A stretch of 59,646 nucleotides of DNA from an uncultured Prevotellaceae bacterium (GTDB lineage: Bacteria > Bacteroidota > Bacteroidia > Bacteroidales > Bacteroidaceae), in contig CADCBZ010000033.1 of the NCBI GenBank assembly GCA_902799765.1, positions 1 to 59,646 on the forward strand. Direction: 5' to 3'. Made by a program: the position numbers and the translations under genes. A model generated the notes under the pieces. The model made no database searches. It was not told the DNA's origin and saw only the letters and a program-made list of their open reading frames with translations. Of this stretch, positions 45,848 to 52,137 are shown one piece after another. Numbering within the stretch: position 1 is the stretch's first letter; every line of letters starts with the position of its first letter.

Positions 45848-47359
45848 ATGACGAAGGTGAATGCATTGCTGATGAACGCTGCCGACAACGTGGTGACTAC
45901 GGTGGCGGAGGTGGCGAAGGGTGAGGAGGTCGTCTTTCAGAAAGACGGCGAGTATTTGAAGATAAGAGCCGAGGAGGATATCCCCTACTGCCATAAGGTG
46001 ACGCTGACGGATCTGCCGGAAGGTGGCGAGGTAATTAAATATGGTGAGAGCCTGGGACGGCTCGTTTGCGCTGTTGCCAAGGGTTGCTGGGTGAACGACC
46101 AGAACCTGAAGAGTGAGCTACGCGACTACGACAGCGAACTGGCGGGTGATGACTGGCAGATGTGTACTACCCAGTCTGCTCCACAGCAGATAGCACCTTT
46201 CAAGTTCTGGGGCTATCATCGCGCAGAGGGGCGTCCTGGCATCCGCAACCATATCCTGATTCTGCCCACATGCGTCTGTGCCAGTGAGTCTTGCCGCATC
46301 GTGGCCAGTCAGATCCGCGGAGCGGTGAACATCGTGTTCAACACGGGTTGCTCCGACGTGCAGGCCAATACCGACATGAGCCAGAAGGTATTGACGGGCT
46401 TCGCCTGCCATCCCAACGTCTATGGCGTAATAATCATCGGTCTGGGCTGCGAGACCGTCCCCCATCGGAAACTAAAGGAAAAGATTGAGCGTCTGACCAA
46501 TAAGCCCGTCATTTCATTCGGCATTCAGGAGGAGGGTGGCACACTGAAGACCATTGAAAAAGCCACCCGTGCTGCCCGCGAGATGACCCAACAGGCAGGT
46601 TCGCAGCAAAAGGAACTTTTCGATGCCTCAGAACTCTATATCGGCATCGAATGTGGTGGAAGTGATGCCACATCGGGTATTGCCAGCAATCCGTCAGTCG
46701 GTGAGATGAGCGACATCCTCATCGACATGGGTGCCACGACGGTGATGAGCGAGTCGATAGAGTGGATTGGCGGTGAACACATACTGGCCAAGCGTGCCGC
46801 CACTACGGAGATTCACAATCAGATCGTCGAAGTGTGCCGTGAGTACGAGTCTCATCTCTCTGCCGCCGGTCAGGATTGTCGTGCCGGACAGCCCACCCCA
46901 GGCAACAAGGCGGGTGGACTATCCACGCTCGAAGAGAAGAGTCTGGGTTGCATCCGCAAGGGTGGTACGCGCCCCATCATGGAAGTGCTTCAGCAGGCGG
47001 TTCGTCCTTCAAGGAAAGGAGCCGTCGTGATGGACACCGCAGGCTTTGACATTGCCAGTGTCACGTCGATGGTGGCTTCTGGCTGTCAGGCCATTGTCTT
47101 CACTACAGGCAGAGGCACACCTACGGGCAATGCCATCGCTCCCGTGCTGAAGGTAACTGCCAACGAGCGCACCTATCGCATGATGGAGGACAACATGGAC
47201 GTGGACCTCAGTGCCGTGTTGAGGGGCGAAAAAACCATTGCTCAGATGGGTAGCGAACTTGTTGATATCGTAGCCGAGGTGGCCAGCGGCCGCATGACCA
47301 AGGCCGAGGCCTTCGGCTTCTCCGACATCGCCGTAGATCATGTTTGCAGGTTTGTGTAA
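45848..47359 (+). CDS. UxaA-family sugar-acid dehydratase (altronate dehydratase-like)
   Basis: The 503-residue product has the two-part structure of the UxaA/GarD family. A SAF domain (~1-90, with the metal-binding IPYCHKVTL) is followed by the dehydratase domain starting FWGYHRAEGRPGIRNHILIL. Conserved Cys and Gly motifs include GCSDVQANTD, ECGGSDATSGIASNPSVG and DTAGFDIASVTSMVASGC. Members dehydrate D-altronate, D-galactarate or related sulfo-sugars with Fe(II). Altronate fits pectin (galacturonate) use by gut Prevotella, but no uxaB or uxuA neighbour is present, so the substrate is open. It ends in a strong terminator. Confidence 0.88.
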   Translation: MTKVNALLMNAADNVVTTVAEVAKGEEVVFQKDGEYLKIRAEEDIPYCHKVTLTDLPEGGEVIKYGESLGRLVCAVAKGCWVNDQNLKSELRDYDSELAGDDWQMCTTQSAPQQIAPFKFWGYHRAEGRPGIRNHILILPTCVCASESCRIVASQIRGAVNIVFNTGCSDVQANTDMSQKVLTGFACHPNVYGVIIIGLGCETVPHRKLKEKIERLTNKPVISFGIQEEGGTLKTIEKATRAAREMTQQAGSQQKELFDASELYIGIECGGSDATSGIASNPSVGEMSDILIDMGATTVMSESIEWIGGEHILAKRAATTEIHNQIVEVCREYESHLSAAGQDCRAGQPTPGNKAGGLSTLEEKSLGCIRKGGTRPIMEVLQQAVRPSRKGAVVMDTAGFDIASVTSMVASGCQAIVFTTGRGTPTGNAIAPVLKVTANERTYRMMEDNMDVDLSAVLRGEKTIAQMGSELVDIVAEVASGRMTKAEAFGFSDIAVDHVCRFV

Positions 47360-47431
47360 TACTAAGGTATGAGATTATAAAAAAAGTATGTAATACCTAC
47401 TTTTGATTAATCTGCTTTTGCAGGTCATCAC

Positions 47432-47487
47432 AAGTGCGCAATGCTTAAAACACCGCGTTTTAGGTATTGCGCACTTCATTTTTTCGC
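47432..47487 (+). terminator. Strong terminator after the UxaA-family gene
   Basis: Arms AAGTGCGCAAT and ATTGCGCACTT, an inner AAAAC/GTTTT stem, then TCATTTTTTC. Confidence 0.9.
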
Positions 47488-47489
47488 CG

Positions 47490-47574
47490 TACCTTTGCCG
47501 TCGAATTAAAATTCAACGGCGATACTGCTCACGCTCGGCCAATCATGCAAGCATGTTGGCACTCGCTTAATCGC
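47490..47574 (+). promoter_or_regulatory. Promoter and structured leader of the DUF2023-flavodoxin operon
   Basis: The -7 element TACCTTTG is at 47490-47497. A hairpin CCG-GAATT/AATTC-CGG (47497-47520) covers the predicted 5' end. It is followed by GCCAATCATGC/GCATGTTGGC (47538-47560), enclosed by GCGAT/ATCGC (47519-47523, 47570-47574). The plan resembles the cysK leader. Confidence 0.6.
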
Positions 47575-47605
47575 AGCATTGCCCCCGAAATTAGAAACGA
47601 TAAAA

Positions 47606-47941
47606 ATGAGAACGATGACAACAACTCCCGTGGAGCTCAAGGTACTGATGAACCACATCTACGAACTGAATAAGGGCGTGCGCCAAATGGTGCTTTTCAC
47701 CTGTAATAAGAAATATGGTAAACTGGCCGTTGAAAGGCTGGAAAGTCAAGGGAACCTGAACGTGTATTTCGGACGGCGCGAGTGTTTGGAAGCCATCCGG
47801 CTCATCGTCACCCGGCCACTGAACCAACTCACGCCCGAAGAAGACTTCATCCTCGGTGCTATGCTCGGCTATGACATCTGTGCACAGTGCGAACGGTATT
47901 GCAAACGTAAGTGCGAAGGTAAGTGTATCAACAGAAATTAA
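47606..47941 (+). CDS. DUF2023 family protein
   Basis: The 111-residue product (start at 47606, [20 protein letters not shown]) belongs to DUF2023, a small cytoplasmic family of unknown role that is commonly encoded beside flavodoxin in Bacteroidota. Visible features are [17 protein letters not shown] and a cysteine-rich end ([16 protein letters not shown]). The six cysteines suggest a metal or Fe-S site. The flavodoxin gene starts 25 bp downstream, so a redox partnership is inferred. An in-frame upstream start at 47579 is less likely because it lies just after the leader stems. Confidence 0.88.
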   Translation: MRTMTTTPVELKVLMNHIYELNKGVRQMVLFTCNKKYGKLAVERLESQGNLNVYFGRRECLEAIRLIVTRPLNQLTPEEDFILGAMLGYDICAQCERYCKRKCEGKCINRN

Positions 47942-47966
47942 TAACTTCTTAGAATAAATGATTGAA

Positions 47967-48435
47967 ATGAATGCAACAATTGTAATCTATGGTTCCTCGA
48001 CGGGAACCTGCGAGGCCATCGCAGAGAAGATCGCCTCGAAACTGGGCTGCGAGGCCCTGAATGTACAGGACCTGACAGCCGACATCCGGCACCTCGACGT
48101 GGGGCGCAGGCGAATTGCAGGATGACTGGTACGACGGTCTGAAGACGCTCCAAGGTGCCGACCTCAGTGGTAAGACCATCGCTCTCTTCGGCTGCGGCGA
48201 CTGCTCGTCGTACAGCGACACCTTCGTAGGTGGCATGGGCGAACTCTACAATGGTATCAAGGATAGCGGTGCCAAGTTCATCGGCTCAGTAGAGACCGAC
48301 GGCTACACCTTCGACGACTCCGAGGCCGTGATTGACGGCAAGTTTATTGGTCTGCCCCTCGACGACATCAACGAGGACGACAAGACCGACACCCGCATCG
48401 AGGCCTGGCTCGCCGCCATCACCCAAGAATTGTAA
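47967..48435 (+). pseudogene. fldA: Flavodoxin with a short frame-breaking deletion
   Basis: Flavodoxin is a small FMN electron carrier. The N-terminal FMN loop is intact (TIVIYGSSTGTCEAIAEKIA). After NVQDLTADI the frame becomes RHLDVGRRRIAG and stops. In another frame the rest follows at full quality: GTSTWGAGELQDDWYDGL, ALFGCGDCSSYSDTFVGGMG and DDINEDDKTDTRIEAWLAAI, with a stop at 48435. Compared with family length about 45-50 nt is missing near 48088, including the strand before GTSTWG. The two halves would be called as two separate genes. As elsewhere in this window, an assembly gap is the simplest cause. Confidence 0.88.
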
Positions 48436-48529
48436 TCACAGGTATAAAATCATAAGACGTATTTGTTTAGTTAGTAATGAGGGTGGTTGGCTGAGATGGT
48501 CAGCCACCTTTTTTTAAAAGAAAAGGATT

Positions 48530-49141
48530 ATGGGACTTATAAAGCAACTATTCACTAACTGCGCCTGTCCGCAAGGACGGATGGGACGCGCCATGTTGAA
48601 GTTTATGAACCTCTGTCATGCACCACTGACGAACTGGGGACTGAAACTCGTCGATATTCAGGACGGCTGGACGATGCTTGACATCGGCTGTGGTGGCGGG
48701 GCCACTTTGCAACGACTGTTGAAACGGAGTCAGGATGCAAAAGTCTATGGTATCGACATCTCAGAGGAGAGTGTGGCAAAAGCCAAGAAGGTGAATGCCA
48801 ACGTGCTCGACAAGCAGGTATTCGTTACTCAGGGTTCAGCAGAGAAACTACCCTACGAAGACGGGAAGTTCGACCTCGTGACAGCGGTAGAGACGGTGTA
48901 TTTCTGGCCCAACCTTCCTGACTGTCTTCAAGAGGTGCGCCGTGTACTGAAGCAGGGCGGAAAATTCGCCATTCTGGTAGAAGTAATAGATGGCGACTCC
49001 ATGTGGACAAACGTCGTGGAGGGCATGACGGCCTATTCGCCGGAGGATCTGAAAAAACTGCTCGACGAAGCAGGTTTCACCCAGACGGAAATCCACCGTA
49101 AGAAACCTACGTATGCCACGATTTTAGGAGTAAAACCATAA
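48530..49141 (+). CDS. Class I SAM-dependent methyltransferase
   Basis: The 203-residue product has the Rossmann methyltransferase core. Motif I is MLDIGCGGGATLQRLLKRS (~45-63), motif II is KVYGIDISEESVAKAKKVNA, motif III is GSAEKLPYEDGKFDLVTAVE, and motif IV/V is EVRRVLKQGGKFAILVEV. It most resembles the methyltransferase type 11 group acting on small molecules or lipids. The N-terminal ~40 residues with Cys (NCACPQGRMG) may form the lid. The substrate is unknown. It lies between the flavodoxin and a convergent LysR regulator. Confidence 0.88.
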   Translation: MGLIKQLFTNCACPQGRMGRAMLKFMNLCHAPLTNWGLKLVDIQDGWTMLDIGCGGGATLQRLLKRSQDAKVYGIDISEESVAKAKKVNANVLDKQVFVTQGSAEKLPYEDGKFDLVTAVETVYFWPNLPDCLQEVRRVLKQGGKFAILVEVIDGDSMWTNVVEGMTAYSPEDLKKLLDEAGFTQTEIHRKKPTYATILGVKP

Positions 49142-49155
49142 TTTGCAAACGTTAC

Positions 49156-50061
49156 TTACATATCCGCCAGCGTGGTATTGTGAAGGAGGGCAGTTGATTG
49201 GCTGAGCATCTGGATAAACTCGCGGGCAGAGGGCTTTTGATAGGCATCTTTCAAGGTGTGGATGCAACCTTGCATGTGGTTTGAGGGGGCATCGATGGGG
49301 ATAGCGCGGAGGCCGGGCTCATTGACAACAGTCGATTCGGCAAGGATGGTGACGTAGCAGGTCTGGTGGACGAGCTTGAATAGCAGACTGACATAACTAA
49401 TCTCGGCCTTTATTCGAAAATGGCAATCGGTATCGGCGATGAGTTGCTCGAAAGCGTTGCGGGCCTGCATGCCGATGGCGGGAAGGACAAGGCAATACTT
49501 CTCCAGTTCCTGTAGCGTGACGCTCTTTTTCTGTGCCAACGAGTGATGGTCGCTGACGATAGCGGCAAGACGATTGTCGAACAACTCGCGGCTCTCGATG
49601 TGGGCATTCTGCTCGTTGGGTTTGAAGGCCAGTACGAGATCGAGCTCATGGCGTTGAAGTTTATTGATAAGATCTGTCATCGAGGCGTAGCAGACGTTGA
49701 GTTTCACCTTGGGGTACTTCTTGAGGAAGTCGGCCATCGCCTCGGCAATCATACTGCTGAACGAGAAGGTAACGCCGATGTTCAGCTCGCCTGTCAGCAT
49801 CTGCTTCAGCTCTTGTACGCGCTGCAGTAGTGTGTCGGCATCATAGATACACTCGCGGGCCAGCGGCACCAGCATCTGTCCAGCTTCGGTGAGCAGCACC
49901 TCATGGCTATTGCGCTCGAAGAGCTGTTGGTCGAGTTCGTGCTCCAGGTTCAGGATCTGCTGAGAGAGCGTACTCTGCGTGATAAACAATTCGCGGGCCG
50001 CTACGGAGAAGTTAAGCGTCTCAGCCACACGGAGGAAATATTTCAGTTGGCGAAGTTCCAT
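49156..50061 (-). CDS. LysR-family transcriptional regulator
   Basis: The 301-residue product has a winged helix-turn-helix at ~1-60 (MELRQLKYFLRVAETLNF, then AARELFITQSTLSQQILNLE), a linker helix, and a periplasmic-binding-protein-like effector domain (~90-295, LTGELNIGVTFSFSS, DLVLAFKPN). It probably senses a small metabolite and regulates neighbouring genes. The genes upstream (flavodoxin-like, 12 bp away on the same strand) and the convergent methyltransferase and flavodoxin cluster are the likely targets. It may share the cobalamin-controlled transcript. Confidence 0.9.
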   Translation of the reverse strand: MELRQLKYFLRVAETLNFSVAARELFITQSTLSQQILNLEHELDQQLFERNSHEVLLTEAGQMLVPLARECIYDADTLLQRVQELKQMLTGELNIGVTFSFSSMIAEAMADFLKKYPKVKLNVCYASMTDLINKLQRHELDLVLAFKPNEQNAHIESRELFDNRLAAIVSDHHSLAQKKSVTLQELEKYCLVLPAIGMQARNAFEQLIADTDCHFRIKAEISYVSLLFKLVHQTCYVTILAESTVVNEPGLRAIPIDAPSNHMQGCIHTLKDAYQKPSAREFIQMLSQSTALLHNTTLADM

Positions 50062-50073
50062 ACTTTGTATGTA

Positions 50074-50472
50074 TTATAGGTTGGGAGATATTGCGCTAAT
50101 CCAGTTGTCAATAGAATAATGTTGTATACCGAAAAGCGGGTTGATAATGTGTTTTACATTTCGTTGGTAGAGCACATACTTAAGATTATTAAGCCTCTCT
50201 GAAGTAAGACTATCAGATGGTACATAGATGGCCAAGCATTTTCCTGTCAGATTCATGCTGTGGAAGGTGTCGATGAATTCCTGCCATTCTCTTTCTGCTC
50301 CCTCAGCGTTGATTGAGGGAAGACAGAGCACGATATTCTCAACACCATTCATGAGGGCCTCACCAATGTGGCGAGTACAGGTTGTCTGCGCTCCAAGGAA
50401 AAAGGCAATGCGCTTGGCATCAGCCTTGGTCAGTTCGGACTCGTGTCCGTAGATTACTATTGTCGATTTCAT
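50074..50472 (-). CDS. Short flavodoxin-like protein downstream of a cobalamin riboswitch
   Basis: I place the start at 50472, giving 132 residues: MKSTIVIYGHESELTKADAK. An earlier in-frame start at 50544 would lie in the leader. The first strand and the general alpha/beta order (IVLCLPSINAEG, KCLAIYVPSDSLTSERLNN) resemble a flavodoxin fold. The usual phosphate-binding loop T/S-G-T-G/A-T is replaced by HESELTK, so FMN binding is doubtful. No named family is recognised. The long leader with a cobalamin riboswitch suggests B12-dependent expression. LysR follows after 12 bp and may be co-transcribed. Confidence 0.75.
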   Translation of the reverse strand: MKSTIVIYGHESELTKADAKRIAFFLGAQTTCTRHIGEALMNGVENIVLCLPSINAEGAEREWQEFIDTFHSMNLTGKCLAIYVPSDSLTSERLNNLKYVLYQRNVKHIINPLFGIQHYSIDNWISAISPNL

Positions 50473-50699
50473 TATCTTTTTGTTTAAAATGGGAGATGCT
50501 GTCTCACGACTGGGTCTCCCGTTGGCATTGTCTTCGTCCGTCACGACTCGACCATCTTCGAGTGAACTCGGATGGTGCTCGCTGTTCCGTCCGTTGAACT
50601 TAATAATAATACACGTATGTGCGCATTGCTGCGCTGAGCCAATAAAAAGAGAACTTGCACCTCTTCGCCCTTACATCGAGGGTCGTTCGGCATTTTACC
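50473..50699 (-). promoter_or_regulatory. Leader between riboswitch aptamer and start codon
   Basis: A hairpin ACCATC-CGAGT/ACTCG-GATGGT is at 50551-50576. Another, GGGAGA/TCTCCC at 50491-50520, is followed by ATTTTAAAC just before the start codon. The second can act as terminator or start-masking stem and is the best candidate for an expression platform. No protein-coding gene is seen here. Confidence 0.5.
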
Positions 50700-50956
50700 G
50701 ACAAAGGCTGGTCTTCAGACTTTCCTCCACTCCCAAGCGCCTTCTCACCCAAACGGGCAATGGCGTGATTTAGCGAGAGCAAAGCCGAATACATTTGAGC
50801 TTTGCAGAGCGTGAACGTCATCGAACGAAGTTCAATGGCGTTTATGCTTAGGAGCCATAACGGAGTTCACTGCTGCGGGACAGTCGGAGATTCTCACTCA
50901 CATTCCCAATTAAGCACAGCTAAGTGCACCTTCGCGGGCAACACATTTCTGTATTA
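50700..50956 (-). ncRNA. Cobalamin (B12) riboswitch
   Basis: Read on the minus strand, the conserved elements occur in the right order. These are GGTGCAC (50930-50924), TTAATTGGGAATG (50912-50900), GAATCTCCGACTGTCCCGC (50892-50874), AGCAGTGAA, the B12-box equivalent GCCATTGCCC (50764-50755) with TTTGGGTGAGAAGGC, and the 3' closing block AGTCTGAAGACCAGCC (50722-50707). Between these, two peripheral hairpins are visible: AACG-CAT-GAAC/GTTC-ATG-CGTT, and CAAAG/CTTTG. I recognise this as the cobalamin aptamer from its consensus motifs. A covariance-model search would settle it. Confidence 0.88.
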
Positions 50957-50962
50957 CGGGTG

Positions 50963-50970
50963 CAAAGGTA
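50963..50970 (-). promoter_or_regulatory. -7 element for the cobalamin-controlled transcript
   Basis: TACCTTTG followed by CACCCG on the minus strand, which places the RNA start just ahead of the aptamer. A TTG lies 23 nt upstream. Nothing else is seen between here and 51084. Confidence 0.65.
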
Positions 50971-51084
50971 CGAATAATTTTGGAATAAGCTTGCAACTAA
51001 GCTGGAAAATCGTTTATTGTTTTTTTCGATAGCGCCTTTCGGAACAACCAATAACCGAGCCGTCAGCCTTTAGCGGATAATCCG

Positions 51085-51092
51085 TATATTTG
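51085..51092 (+). promoter_or_regulatory. -7 element of the first small membrane protein gene
   Basis: TATATTTG followed by CACCAG, 36 nt before the start codon at 51129. Confidence 0.65.
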
Positions 51093-51128
51093 CACCAGAA
51101 TTGTGAATCAATAAAAACTATCAGCATT

Positions 51129-51218
51129 ATGCAGTACATTGTCATCGTAGCCCTTGAATTCGTGATTGCCTTCTCTGGTGTCGCATTGCTTGTCAGGTAT
51201 TATAATAGCAAGCCTTAA
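51129..51218 (+). CDS. Small single-helix membrane protein 1 (29 residues)
   Basis: This is a 29-codon gene below usual ORF cut-offs. The product starts MQYIVIVALEFVIAFSGVAL and ends in a basic tail (LVRYYNSKP). It is essentially one transmembrane helix with an inside-positive C-terminus. Support for a real gene: its own TATATTTG promoter, a start codon preceded by AAAAACTATCAGCATT (a leader motif shared with other genes here), a stop followed directly by two tandem hairpins, and sequence similarity to the next small protein (both have IALEFV or VALEFV and LVRxxN). Function is unknown. Small subunits such as KdpF or CydX have this form but do not match in sequence. Confidence 0.72.
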   Translation: MQYIVIVALEFVIAFSGVALLVRYYNSKP

Positions 51219-51265
51219 CTGCTATCGAGAAATCCGATAGCAGCAATCCGTTTTCTGTGGATTGC
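51219..51265 (+). terminator. Double hairpin after small protein 1
   Basis: CTGCTATCG/CGATAGCAG (51219-51243) is followed at once by GCAATCC/GGATTGC (51243-51265), then CGCTTTCTTC. Confidence 0.7.
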
Positions 51266-51316
51266 CGCTTTCTTCACTTCCCATAGCCAACGCTTTCGGC
51301 TTTCCATGATTCGGCG

Positions 51317-51324
51317 TACCTTTG
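51317..51324 (+). promoter_or_regulatory. -7 element of the second small membrane protein gene
   Basis: TACCTTTG followed by CATCCG. A TTTC at 51294-51297 is 19 nt upstream. Confidence 0.65.
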
Positions 51325-51349
51325 CATCCGAATTATAATATAAATAGAC

Positions 51350-51451
51350 ATGGAAAGTATTTATTGTTGGCTTATCATAGCCTTAGAGTTTGTTGTTGGT
51401 TTCTTCTTCGTGAAGTGGTTGGTCCGTCATAACAACATAGAAGTTGAGTGA
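51350..51451 (+). CDS. Small single-helix membrane protein 2 (33 residues)
   Basis: The product is a 33-residue protein, MESIYCWLIIALEFVVGFFF, followed by VKWLVRHNNIEVE. One transmembrane helix covers nearly the whole chain up to the basic WLVRHNN. It aligns with small protein 1 through (I/V)ALEFV, four to six hydrophobic residues and LVR plus Asn, so the two are probable paralogues. It has a private promoter 26 nt upstream. The acidic Glu inside the helix (ALEFV) is conserved between the two and is unusual for a lone membrane helix, which suggests it contacts another membrane protein or an ion path. Confidence 0.72.
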   Translation: MESIYCWLIIALEFVVGFFFVKWLVRHNNIEVE

Positions 51452-51512
51452 TGTTCATGCGCATTATCACCATACAGATATCGATATTAAACTTGGATAA
51501 AGGATTAAGATT

Positions 51513-51626
51513 ATGCTGAGAATGATTATCATCGACATCATTGTCCTCGCCTTCACTACTTGGGCTGTAATAATGTTCTTACACCACGACGAACGTAAAC
51601 ATGAACAGAGTAATCCACAAAAATAG
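51513..51626 (+). CDS. Small single-helix membrane protein 3 (37 residues)
   Basis: The product is a 37-residue protein, MLRMIIIDIIVLAFTTWAVI, with the hydrophilic tail FLHHDERKHEQSNPQK. One transmembrane helix and a His-rich charged tail (HHDERKH) are visible. An Asp replaces the helix Glu of the two preceding small proteins. The start codon follows AAGATT, as for several genes in this window. It lies 61 bp after protein 2 with no obvious promoter, so it may be on the same transcript. The histidine cluster might bind metal, but this is only a suggestion. The truncated permease gene begins 91 bp downstream. Confidence 0.65.
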   Translation: MLRMIIIDIIVLAFTTWAVIMFLHHDERKHEQSNPQK

Positions 51627-51703
51627 ATACAAATATAAGCATTAAATTTGTATTCTCAGAAAAAACTCTATCTGTTTGCAACCGAGTTGCGAATTATTTG
51701 TTG

Positions 51704-51711
51704 TACCTTTG
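51704..51711 (+). promoter_or_regulatory. -7 element immediately upstream of the permease start
   Basis: TACCTTTG ends only six bases before the ATG at 51718, so transcription would begin at or next to the start codon, giving a leaderless mRNA. Confidence 0.6.
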
Positions 51712-51717
51712 CAGCCG

Positions 51718-51981
51718 ATGGATATACAGAGTTTCTTCACATCGCCATTCCCGCTGACGCGCCTACCCGTAGCCTTTCTGAACGTGGTCTGCGAGATGGC
51801 TCCCTACCTGTTGCTGGGATTCTTCATCGCAGGGGTGCTGCACGTGTTCGTACCGCAAAGGTTTTATGCCAACTATCTTTCGCGTAACAATAAGTTTTCT
51901 GTGCTATGGGCGGCGCTGTTGGGTGTACCCCTGCCGCTGTGTTCGTGTGGCGTCATCCCAACAGTCATCCAGAAGCAGTGA
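51718..51981 (+). pseudogene. Truncated SO_0444/YraQ-type permease
   Basis: The 87-residue reading frame starts MDIQSFFTSPFPLTRLPVAF and contains two membrane segments (VCEMAPYLLLGFFIAGVLHVF, split over ~25-45, and WAALLGVPLPLCSCGVIPT). The CSCGVIPT signature marks permeases of the SO_0444 (Cu/Zn efflux) and YraQ group, normally over 300 residues with eight or more helices. After GVIPT the frame reads VIQKQ and stops, and the remaining helices are absent. The following 150 bases are A-rich non-coding sequence. This is either a real truncation or another closed assembly gap near 51965. Confidence 0.8.
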
Positions 51982-52088
51982 TTCCTTTTGCTACCGCAAA
52001 AAACCAAAACAAAACACCACAAAAAGCAAAAATAAAACATAGCAAAAAACAAAAATAAAATACCACAAAAATCCAAAATCATTTGGAG

Positions 52089-52130
52089 ATTTCGTTTATT
52101 TATCGTACCTTTGCGCCCAATAAACGAAAT
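52089..52130. promoter_or_regulatory. Inverted repeat enclosing the ATPase promoter
   Basis: Perfect 12-bp arms ATTTCGTTTATT (52089-52100) and AATAAACGAAAT (52119-52130) flank 18 bases that contain the -7 element TACCTTTG (52106-52113). The palindrome spans the core promoter and the transcription start, as an operator would. Confidence 0.7.
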
Positions 52131-52137
52131 AGAAAAT

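Noticed and set aside
50600-50821. Open frame of 73 codons within the leader on the minus strand
   Set aside because: It overlaps the conserved core of the cobalamin aptamer and has no protein features.
51990-52080. A-rich stretch with repeated CACAAAAA/CAAAAATAAA units
   Set aside because: Low-complexity sequence without stable structure or coding potential. It is probably only an AT-rich spacer.
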